DNA from: Pleurodeles waltl
Lineage: Eukaryota > Chordata > Amphibia > Caudata > Salamandridae
Assembly (NCBI RefSeq): GCF_031143425.1
Contig: NW_027150016.1
Span: forward strand, 1-64,000
Length of the DNA: 64,000 bases
Direction: 5' to 3'
Shown: piece by piece, positions 50,801-62,540 of the stretch
Numbering within the stretch: position 1 is the stretch's first letter
Layout of the letters: every line of letters begins with the position of its first letter
Position numbers and translations under genes: made by a program
Notes under the pieces: model-generated
The model's input: only the letters and a program-made list of their open reading frames with translations
Databases searched by the model: none
Told to the model about the DNA's origin: nothing

Positions 50801-53800
50801 CGCTTCCCATGTCAGAATGGGACATTTCGACTTATTGGATGGAAAGATAAACTTTTTTGATCCAAATAGTGAAAAAGTGAATATTCATAGTTTTTGTCAA
50901 AAATGTGACAAAGTCCCATTCTGAGTAGGGATTTGAAAAAATTTCACATTTTTCATCCAAAAGGTGAAAAAAATCCAAATTTCATCTTTTTAGACCCAAA
51001 AGTGAAAAAACAAATTTCAATATTTTTCTTTAAAAAAGTGACAAAGTCCCATTCTGAGTGGGCACTTAGAAAAAATTTCAACTTTTTTCATCCAAAAAGT
51101 GAAAAAATCAAAATTTCAATTTTTTAGTCCCAAAATTGAAAAAATCAAATTTCAATTTTTTTCTTCAAAAAAGTGACAAAGTCCCATTCTGAGTGGGCAC
51201 TTAGAAAAAAAATCTACTTTTTCATCCAAAAAGTGAAAAAATCCAAATTGAATACATTTCTTCAAAAATGTCGCAAAGTCCCACTCTGAATGGGGACTTA
51301 GAAAAAATTTCAACATTTATCGTCCAAAAAGGGAAAGCATCCAAATTTAATTTTCTTCTGCAAAGAAGTGATAAACTCCCATTCTGACAAGGGCCTTAGA
51401 AGTTCTTTTGACATTTACAAAAGTTGAATTTTTTTCTAAGTCCCATCTCATTATGAGATGGGACTTAGAAAAATATTCTACTTTTGTCTAAGTTGACATG
51501 TGTTCCGCTTTCCATGTCAGTATGGGACAATTCGACTTATTGGATGGAAAGATAAACGTTTTTGATCCAAATAGTGAAAAAGTGAAAATTCATAGTTTTT
51601 GTCAAAAATGTGACAAAGTCCCATTCTGAGTAGGGATTTGAAAATTTTTCACATTTTTCATCCAAAAGGTGAAAAAAATCAAAATTTCATCTTTTTAGTC
51701 CCAAAAGTGAAAAAACAAATTTCAATATTTTTCTTCAAAAAAGTGACAAAGTCCCATTCTGAGTGGGCACTTAGAAAAAATTTCAACTTTTTCATCCAAA
51801 AAGTGAAAAAAATCCAAATTGAATACATTTCTTCAAAAAAGTCGCAAAGTCCCACTCTGAATGGGGACTTAGAAAACATTTCAACATTTATCATCCAAAA
51901 TGGGGAAAGCATCCAAATTTAATTTTCTTCTGCAAAGAAGTGATAAACTCCCATTCTGACAAGGGCCTTAGAAGTTCTTTTGACTTTTTACAAAAGTTGA
52001 ATTTTTTTCTAAGTCCCATCTCATTATGAGATGGGACTTAGAAAAATATTCAACTTTTGTATAAGTTGACATGTGTTCCGCTTCCCACCCATGTCAGAAT
52101 GGGACATTTCGACTTATTGGATGGAAAGATAAACTTTTTTGATCCAAATAGTGAAAAAGTGAAAATTCATAGTTTTTGTCAAAAATGTGACAAAGTCCCA
52201 TTCTAAGTAGGGATTTGAAAAAATTTCACATTTTTCATCCAAAAGGTGAAAAAAATCCAAATTTCATCTTTTTAGTCCCAAAAGTGAAAAAACAAATTTC
52301 AATATATTTCTTCAAAAAAGTGACAAAGTCCCATTCTGAGTGGGCACTTAGAAAAAATTTCAATTTGTTTTCATCCAAAAAGTGAAAAAATCCAAATTTC
52401 ATCTTTTTTAGTCCCAAAATTGAAAAAATAAAATTTCAATTTTTTTCTTCAAAAAAGTGACAAAGTCCCATTCTGAGTGGGCACTTAGAAAAAAATTCTA
52501 CTTTTTCATCCAAAAAGTGAAAAAATCCAAATTGAATACATTTCTTCAAAAAAGTCGCAAAGTCCCACTCTGAATGGGGACTTAGAAAAAATTTCAACAT
52601 TTATCGTCCAAAAAGGGAAAGCATCCAAATTTAATTTTCTTCTGCAAAGAAGCGATAAACTCCCATTCTGACAAGGGACTTGGAAGCTCTTTTAACTTTT
52701 TACAAAAGTTGAATTTTTTTCTAAGTCCCATCTCATTATGAGATGGGACTTAGAAAAAAATTCAACTTTTGTCTAAGTTGACATGTGTTCCGCTTCCCAT
52801 GTCAGAATGGGACATTTCGACTTATTGGATGGAAAGATAAACTTTTTTCATCCAAATAGTGAAAAAGTGAAAATTCATAGTTTTTGTCAAAAATGTGACA
52901 AAGTCCCATTCTGAGTAGGGATTTGAAAAAATTTCACATTTTTCATCCAAAAGGTGAAAAAAATCCAAATTTCATCTTTTTAGTCCCAAAAGTGAAAAAA
53001 CAAATTTCAATATTTTTCTTCAAAAAAGTGACAAAGTCCCATTCTGAGTGGGCACTTAGAAAAAAATTCAACTTTTTTCATCCAAAAAGTGAAAATATCC
53101 AAATTTCATCTTTTTTAGTCCCAAAAGTAAAAAAATCAAAGTTCATTTTTTTTCTTCAAAAAAGTGACAAAGTCCCATTCTGAGTGGGCACTTAGAAAAA
53201 ATTTCTACTTTTTCATCCAAAAAGTGAAAAAATCCAAATTGAATACATTTCTTCAAAAAAGTCGCAAAGTCCCACTCTGAATGGGGACTTAGAAAACATT
53301 TCAACATTTATCATCCAAAAAGGGAAAGCATCCAAATTTAATTTTCTTCTGCAAAGAAATGATAAACTCCCATTCTGACAAGGGCCTTAGAAGTTCTTTT
53401 GACTTTTTACAAAAGCTGAATTTTTTTCTAAGTCCCATCTCATTATGAGATGGGACTTAGAAAAATATTCAACTTTTGTCTAAGTTGACATGTGTTCCGC
53501 TTCCCATGTCAGAATGGGACATTTCGACTTATTGGATGGAAAGATAAACTTTTTTGATCCAAATAGTGAAAAAGTGAAAATTCATAGTTTTTGTCAAAAA
53601 TGTGACAAAGTCCCATTCTGAGTAGGGATTTGAAAAAATTTCACATTTTTCATCCAAAAGGTGAAAAAAATCCAAATTTCATCTTTTTAGTCCCAAAAGT
53701 GAAAAAACAAATTTCAATATTTTTCTTTAAAAAAGTGACAAAGTCCCATTCTGAGTGGGCACTTAGAAAAAATTTCAACTTTTTTCATCCAAAAAGTGAA

Positions 53801-56800
53801 AAAATCAAAATTTCAATTTTTTAGTCCCAAAATTGAAAAAATCAAATTTCAATTTTTTTCTTCAAAAAAGTGACAAAGTCCCATTCTGAGTGGGCACTTA
53901 GAAAAAAATTCTACTTTTTCATCCAAAAAGTGAAAAAATCCAAATTGAATACATTTCTTCAAAAATGTCGCAAAGTCCCACTCTGAATGGGGACTTAGAA
54001 AAAATTTCAACATTTATCGTCCAAAAAGGGAAAGCATCCAAATTTAATTTTCTTCTGCAAAGAAGTGATAAACTCCCATTCTGACAAGGGCCTTAGAAGT
54101 TCTTTTGACATTTACAAAAGTTGAATTTTTTTCTAAGTCCCATCTCATTATGAGATGGGACTTAGAAAAATATTCTACTTTTGTCTAAGTTGACATGTGT
54201 TCCGCTTCCCATGTCAGTATGGGACAATTCGACTTATTGGATGGAAAGATAAACGTTTTTGATCCAAATAGTGAAAAAGTGAAAATTCATAGTTTTTGTC
54301 AAAAATGTGACAAAGTCCCATTCTGAGTAGGGATTTGAAAAAATTTCACATTTTTCATCCAAAAGGTGAAAAAAATCCAAATTTCATCTTTTTAGTCCCA
54401 AAAGTGAAAAAACAAATTTCAATATATTTCTTCAAAAAAGTGACAAAGTCCCATTCTGAGTGGGCACTTAGAAAAAATTTCAATTTGTTTTCATCCAAAA
54501 AGTGAAAAAATCCAAATTTCATCTTTTTTAGTCCCAAAATTGAAAAAATAAAATTTCAATTTTTTTCTTCAAAAAAGTGACAAAGTCCCATTCTGAGTGG
54601 GCACTTAGAAAAAAATTCTACTTTTTCATCCAAAAAGTGAAAAAATCCAAATTGAATACATTTCTTCAAAAAAGTCGCAAAGTCCCACTCTGAATGGGGA
54701 CTTAGAAAAAATTTCAACATTTATCGTCCAAAAAGGGAAAGCATCCAAATTTAATTTTCTTCTGCAAAGAAGCGATAAACTCCCATTCTGACAAGGGACT
54801 TGGAAGCTCTTTTAACTTTTTACAAAAGTTGAATTTTTTTCTAAGTCCCATCTCATTATGAGATGGGACTTAGAAAAAAATTCAACTTTTGTCTAAGTTG
54901 ACATGTGTTCCGCTTCCCATGTCAGAATGGGACATTTCGACTTATTGGATGGAAAGATAAACTTTTTTCATCCAAATAGTGAAAAAGTGAAAATTCATAG
55001 TTTTTGTCAAAAATGTGACAAAGTCCCATTCTGAGTAGGGATTTGAAAAAATTTCACATTTTTCATCCAAAAGGTGAAAAAAATCCAAATTTCATCTTTT
55101 TAGTCCCAAAAGTGAAAAAACAAATTTCAATATTTTTCTTCAAAAAAGTGACAAAGTCCCATTCTGAGTGGGCACTTAGAAAAAAATTCAACTTTTTTCA
55201 TCCAAAAAGTGAAAAAATCCAAATTTCATCTTTTTTAGTCCCAAAAGTAAAAAAATCAAAGTTCATTTTTTTTCTTCAAAAAAGTGACAAAGTCCCATTC
55301 TGAGTGGGCACTTAGAAAAAATTTCTACTTTTTCATGCAAAAAGTGAAAAAATCCAAATTGAATACATTTCTTCAAAAAAGTCGCAAAGTCTCACTCTGA
55401 ATGGGGACTTAGAAAACATTTCAACATTTATCGTCCAAAAAGGGAAAGCATCCAAATTTAATTTTCTTCTGCAAAGAAGCGATAAACTCCCATTCTGACA
55501 AGGGACTTGGAAGCTCTTTTAACTTTTTACAAAAGTTGAATTTTTTTCTAAGTCCCATCTCATTATGAGATGGGACTTAGAAAAAAATTCAACTTTTGTC
55601 TAAGTTGACATGTGTTCCGCTTCCCATGTCAGAATGGGACATTTCGACTTATTGGATGGAAAGATAAACTTTTTTCATCCAAATAGTGAAAAAGTGAAAA
55701 TTCATAGTTTTTGTCAAAAATGTGACAAAGTCCCATTCTGAGTAGGGATTTGAAAAAATTTCACATTTTTCATCCAAAAGGTGAAAAAAATCCAAATTTC
55801 ATCTTTTTAGTCCCAAAAGTGAAAAAACAAATTTCAATATTTTTCTTCAAAAAAGTGACAAAGTCCCATTCTGAGTGGGCACTTAGAAAAAATTTCTACT
55901 TTTTCATCCAAAAAGTGAAAAAATCCAAATTGAATACATTTCTTCAAAAAAGTCGCAAAGTCCCACTCTGAATGGGGACTTAGAAAACATTTCAACATTT
56001 ATCATCCAAAAAGGGAAAGCATCCAAATTTAATTTTCTTCTGCAAAGAAATGATAAACTCCCATTCTGACAAGGGCCTTAGAAGTTCTTTTGACTTTTTA
56101 CAAAAGTTGAATTTTTTTCTAAGTCCCATCTCATTATGAGATGGGACTTAGAAAAATATTCAACTTTTGTCTAAGTTGACATGTGTTCCGCTTCCCATGT
56201 CAGAATGGGACATTTCGACTTATTGGATGGAAAGATAAACTTTTTTGATCCAAATAGTGAAAAAGTGAAAATTCATAGTTTTTGTCAAAAATGTGACAAA
56301 GTCCCATTCTGAGTAGGGATTTGAAAAAATTTCACATTTTTCATCCAAAAGGTGAAAAAAATCCAAATTTCATCTTTTTAGTCCCAAAAGTGAAAAAACA
56401 AATTTCAATATTTTTCTTTAAAAAAGTGACAAAGTCCCATTCTGAGTGGGCACTTAGAAAAAATTTCAACTTTTTTCATCCAAAAAGTGAAAAAATCAAA
56501 ATTTCAATTTTTTTGTCCCAAAATTGAAAAAATCAAATTTCAATTTTTTTCTTCAAAAAAGTGACAAAGTCCCATTCTGAGTGGGCACTTAGAAAAAAAA
56601 TCTACTTTTTCATCCAAAAAGTGAAAAAATCCAAATTGAATACATTTCTTCAAAAATGTCGCAAAGTCCCACTCTGAATGGGGACTTAGAAAAAATTTCA
56701 ACATTTATCGTCCAAAAAGGGAAAGCATCCAAATTTAATTTTCTTCTGCAAAGAAGTGATAAACTCCCATTCTGACAAGGGCCTTAGAAGTTCTTTTGAC

Positions 56801-59800
56801 ATTTACAAAAGTTGAATTTTTTTCTAAGTCCCATCTCATTATGAGATGGGACTTAGAAAAATATTCTACTTTTGTCTAAGTTGACATGTGTTCCGCTTCC
56901 CATGTCAGTATGGGACAATTCGACTTATTGGATGGAAAGATAAACGTTTTTGATCCAAATAGTGAAAAAGTGAAAATTCATAGTTTTTGTCAAAAATGTG
57001 ACAAAGTCCCATTCTGAGTAGGGATTTGAAAATTTTTCACATTTTTCATCCAAAAGGTGAAAAAAATCAAAATTTCATCTTTTTAGTCCCAAAAGTGAAA
57101 AAACAAATTTCAATATTTTTCTTCAAAAAAGTGACAAAGTCCCATTCTGAGTGGGCACTTAGAAAAAATTTCTACTTTTTCATCCAAAAAGTGAAAAAAT
57201 CCAAATTGAATACATTTCTTCAAAAAAGTCGCAATGTCCCACTCTGAATGGTGACTTAGAAAACATTTCAACATTTATCATCCAAAAAGGGAAAGCATCC
57301 AAATTTAATTTTCTTCTGCAAAGAAGTGATAAACTCCCATTCTGACAAGGGCCTTAGAAGTTCTTTTGACTTTTTACAAAAGTTGAATTTTTTTCTAAGT
57401 CCCATCTCATTATGAGATGGGACTTAGAAAAATATTCAACTTTTGTATAAGTTGACATGTGTTCCGCTTCCCATGTCAGAATGGGACATTTCGACTTATT
57501 GGATGGAAAGATAAACTTTTTTGATCCAAATAGTGAAAAAGTGAAAATTCATAGTTTTTGTCAAAAATGTGACAAAGTCCCATTCTGAGTAGGGATTTGA
57601 AAAAAATTCACATTTTTCATCCAAAAGGTGAAAAAAATCCAAATTTCATCTTTTTTAGTCCCAAAAGTGAAAAAAACAAATTTCAATATATTTCTTCAAA
57701 AAGTGACAAAGTCCCATTCTGAGTGGGCACTTAGAAAAAATTTCAATTTGTTTTCATCCAAAAAGTGAAAAAATCCAAATTTCATCTTTTTTAGTCCCAA
57801 AATTGAAAAAATAAAATTTCAATTTTTTTCTTCAAAAAAGTGACAAAGTCCCATTCTGAGTGGGCACTTAGAAAAAAATTCTACTTTTTCATCCAAAAAG
57901 TGAAAAAATCCAAATTGAATACATTTCTTCAAAAAAGTCGCAAAGTCCCACTCTGAATGGGGACTTAGAAAAAATTTCAACATTTATCGTCCAAAAAGGG
58001 AAAGCATCCAAATTTAATTTTCTTCTGCAAAGAAGCGATAAACTCCCATTCTGACAAGGGACTTGGAAGCTCTTTTAACTTTTTACAAAAGTTGAATTTT
58101 TTTCTAAGTCCCATCTCATTATGAGATGGGACTTAGAAAAAAATTCAACTTTTGTCTAAGTTGACATGTGTTCCGCTTCCCATGTCAGAATGGGACATTT
58201 CGACTTATTGGATGGAAAGATAAACTTTTTTCATCCAAATAGTGAAAAAGTGAAAATTCATAGTTTTTGTCAAAAATGTGACAAAGTCCCATTCTGAGTA
58301 GGGATTTGAAAAAATTTCACATTTTTCATCCAAAAGGTGAAAAAAATCCAAATTTCATCTTTTTAGTCCCAAAAGTGAAAAAACAAATTTCAATATTTTT
58401 CTTCAAAAAAGTGACAAAGTCCCATTCTGAGTGGGCACTTAGAAAAAAATTCAACTTTTTTCATCCAAAAAGTGAAAAAATCCAAATTTCATCTTTTTTA
58501 GTCCCAAAGGTAAAAAAATCAAAGTTCATTTTTTTTCTTCAAAAAAGTGACAAAGTCCCATTCTGAGTGGGCACTTAGAAAAAATTTCTACTTTTTCATC
58601 CAAAAAGTGAAAAAATCCAAATTGAATACATTTCTTCAAAAAAGTCGCAAAGTCTCACTCTGAATGGGGACTTAGAAAACATTTCAACATTTATCATCCA
58701 AAAAGGGAAAGCATCCAAATTTAATTTTCTTCTGCAAAGAAGTGATAAACTCCCATTCTGACAAGGGCGTTAGAAGTTCTTTTGACTTTTTACAAAAGTT
58801 GAATTTTTTTCTAAGTCCCATCTCATTATGAGATGGGACTTAGAAAAATATTCAGCTTTTGTCTAAGTTGACATGTGTTCCGCTTCCCATGTCAGAATGG
58901 GACATTTCAACTTATTGGATGGAAAGATAAACTTTTTTGATCCAAATAGTGAAAAAGTGAATATTCATAGTTTTTGTCAAAAATGTGACAAAGTCCCATT
59001 CTGAGTAGGGATTTGAAAAAATTTCACATTTTTTCATCCAAAAGGTGAAAAAAATCAAAATTTCATCTTTTTAGTCCCAAAAGTGAAAAAACAAATTTCA
59101 ATATTTTTCTTCAAAAAAGTGACAAAGTCCCATTCTGAGTGGGCACTTAGAAAAAATTTCAACTTTTTTCATCCAAAAAGTGAAAAAATCAAAATTTCAA
59201 TTTTTTAGTCCCAAAATTGAAAAAATCAAATTTCAATTTTTTTCTTCAAAAAAGTCACAAAGTCCCATTCTGAGTGGGCACTTAGAAAAAAAATCTACTT
59301 TTTCATCCAAAAAGTGAAAAAATCCAAATTGAATACATTTCTTCAAAAATGTCGCAAAGTCCCACTCTGAATGGGGACTTAGAAAAAATTTAAACATTTA
59401 TCGTCCAAAAAGGGAAAGCATCCAAATTTAATTTTCTTCTGCAAAGAAGTGATAAACTCCCATTCTGACAAGGGCCTTAGAAGTTCTTTTGACATTTACA
59501 AAAGTTGAATTTTTTTCTAATTCCCATCTCATTATGAGATGGGACTTAGAAAAATATTCAATATTTGTCTAAGTTGACATGTGTTCCGCTTCCCTTGTCA
59601 GAATGGGACATTTCGACTTATTGGATGGAAAGATAAACTTTTTTGATCCAAATAGTGAAAAAGTGAAAATTCATAGTTTTTGTCAAAAATGTGACAAAGT
59701 CCCATTCTGAGTAGGGATTTGAAAAAATTTCACATTTTTCATCCAAAAGGTGAAAAAATCCAAATTTCATCTTTTTAGTCCCAAAAGTGAAAAAACAAAT

Positions 59801-62540
59801 TTCAATATTTTTCGTCAAAAAAGTGACAAAGTCCCATTCTGAGTGGGCACTTAGAAAAAAATGTAACTTTTTTCATCCAAAAAGTGAAAAAATCCAAATT
59901 TCATCTTTTTTAGTCCCAAAAGTGAAAAAATCAAATTGCAATTTTTTTCTTCAAAAAAGTGACAAAGTCCCATTCTGAGTGGGCACTTAAATTTTTTTTC
60001 GACTTTTTCATCCAAAAAGTGAAAAAATCCAAATTCAATACATTTCTTCAAAAAAGTCGCAAAGTCCCACTCTGAATGGGGACTTAGAAAAAATTTCAAC
60101 ATTTATCGTCCAAAAAGTGAAAGCATCCAAATTTAATTTTCTTCTGCAAAGAAGCGATAAACTCCCATTCTGACAAGGGACTTGAAAGCTCTTTTGACTT
60201 TTTACAAAAGTTGAATTTTTTTCTAAGTCCCATCTCATTATGAGATGGGACTTAGAAAAATATTCAACTTTTGTCTAAGTTGACATGTGTTCCGCTTCCC
60301 ATGTCAGAATGGGACATTTCGACTTATTGGATGGAAAGATAAACTTTTTTGATCCAAATAGTGAAAAAGTGAAAATTCATAGTTTTTGTCAAAAATGTGA
60401 CAAAGTCCCATTCTGAGTATTGATTTGAAAAATTTTCACATTTTTCATCTAAAAGGTGAAAAAAATCCAAATTTCATCTTTTTAGTCCCAAAAGTGAAAA
60501 AACAAATTTCAATATTTTTCTTCAAAAAAGTGACAAAGTCCCATTCTGAGTGGGCACTTAGAAAAAATTTCAACTTTTTTCATCCAAAAAGTGAAAAAAT
60601 CAAAATTTCAATTTTTTAGTCCCAAAATTGAAAAAATCAAATTTCAATTTTTTTCTTCAAAAAAGTGACAAAGTCCCATTCTGAGTGGGCACTTAGAAAA
60701 AAAATCTACTTTTTCATCCAAAAAGTGAAAAAATCCAAATTGAATACATTTCTTCAAAAATGTCGCAAAGTCCCACTCTGAATGGGGACTTAGAAAAAAT
60801 TTCAACATTTATCGTCCAAAAAGGGAAAGCATCCAAATTTAATTTTCTTCTGCAAAGAAGTGATAAACTCCCATTCTGACAAGGGCCTTAGAAGTTCTTT
60901 TGACTTTTTACAAAAGTTGAATTTTTTTCTAAGTCCCATCTCATTATGAGATGGGACTTAGAAAAATATTCAACTTTTGTATAAGTTGACATCTGTTCCG
61001 CTTCCCATGTCAGAATGGGACATTTCGACTTATTGGATGGAAAGATAAACTTTTTTGATCCAAATAGTGAAAAAGTGAAAATTCATAGTTTTTGTCAAAA
61101 ATGTGACAAAGTCCCATTCTGAGTAGGGATTTGAAAAAATTTCACATTTTTCATCCAAAAGGTGAAAAAAATCCAAATTTCATCTTTTTAGTCCCAAAAG
61201 TGAAAAAACAAATTTCAATATATTTCATCAAAAAAGTGACAAAGTCCCATTCTGAGTGGGCACTTAGAAAAAATTTCAATTTGTTTTCATCCAAAAAGTG
61301 AAAAAATCCAAATTTCATCTTTTTTAGTCCCAAAATTGAAAAAATAAAATTTCAATTTTTTTCTTCAAAAAAGTGACAAAGTCCCATTCTGAGTGGGCAC
61401 TTAGAAAAAAATTCTACTTTTTCATCCAAAAAGTGAAAAAATCCAAATTGAATACATTTCTTCAAAAAAGTCGCAAAGTCCCACTCTGAATGGGGACTTA
61501 GAAAAAATTTCAACATTTATCGTCCAAAAAGGAAAGCATCCAAATTTAATTTTCTTCTGCAAAGAAGCGATAAACTCCCATTCTGACAAGGGACTTGGAA
61601 GCTCTTTTAACTTTTTACAAAAGTTGAATTTTTTTCTAAGTCCCATCTCATTATGAGATGGGACTTAGAAAAAAATTCAACTTTTGTCTAAGTTGACATG
61701 TGTTCCGCTTCCCATGTCAGAATGGGACATTTCGACTTATTGGATGGAAAGATAAACTTTTTTCATCCAAATAGTGAAAAAGTGAAAATTCATAGTTTTT
61801 GTCAAAAATGTGACAAAGTCCCATTCTGAGTAGGGATGTGAAAAAATTTCACATTTTTCATCCAAAAGGTGAAAAAAATCCAAATTTCATCTTTTTAGTC
61901 CCAAAAGTGAAAAAACAAATTTCAATATTTTTCTTCAAAAAAGTGACAAAGTCCCATTCTGAGTGGGCACTTAGAAAAAATTTCTTCTTTTTCATCCAAA
62001 AAGTGAAAAAATCCAAATTGAATACATTTCTTCAAAAAAGTCGCAAAGTCCCACTCTGAATGGGGACTTAGAAAAAATTTCAACATTTATCATCCAAAAA
62101 GGGAAAGCATCCAAATTTAATTTTCTTCTGCAAAGAAATGATAAACTCCCATTCTGACAAGGGCCTTAGAAGTTCTTTTGACTTTTTACAAAAGTTGAAT
62201 TTTTTTCTAAGTCCCATCTCATTATGAGATGGGACTTAGAAAAATATTCAACTTTTGTCTAAGTTGACATGTGTTCCGCTTCCCATGTCAGAATGGGACA
62301 TTTCGACTTATTGGATGGAAAGATAAACTTTTTTGATCCAAATAGTGAAAAAGTGAAAATTCATAGTTTTTGTCAAAAATGTGACAAAGTCCCATTCTGA
62401 GTATTGATTTGAAAAATTTTCAAATTTTTCATCTAAAAGGTGAAAAAAATCCAAATTTCATCTTTTTAGTCCCAAAAGTGAAAAAACAAATTTCAATATT
62501 TTTCTTCAAAAAAGTGACAAAGTCCCATTCTGAGTGGACA
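44416..62540. repeat. 18.1-kb higher-order block, copy 2 (27 units)
   Basis: Direct tandem copy of the preceding block. Monomer starts: 44835, 45539, 46244, 46816, 47524, 48230, 48800, 49505, 50210, 50914, 51619, 52196, 52904, 53611, 54316, 55024, 55731, 56302, 57007, 57578, 58287, 58994, 59700, 60406, 61112, 61819, 62390. The offset drifts only from about 18,114 to 18,126 bp along its length, through single-base indels and one 4-bp insertion near 52087. The right boundary is in the unit starting at 62390. That unit matches the one at 44264 up to GAGTGGACACTTAG and then diverges, because it keeps the second sub-repeat. Confidence 0.88.
51619..52195. repeat. 577-bp short monomer with small insertions
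   Basis: Equivalent to the 571-bp unit at 33504, but with a 4-bp tandem insertion in GCTTCCCACCCATGTC (near 52082), one extra A near 51808 and an extra base in AAAATGGGGAAAG near 51900. These interrupt otherwise nearly invariant sequence, so they may be consensus errors. Confidence 0.85.
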
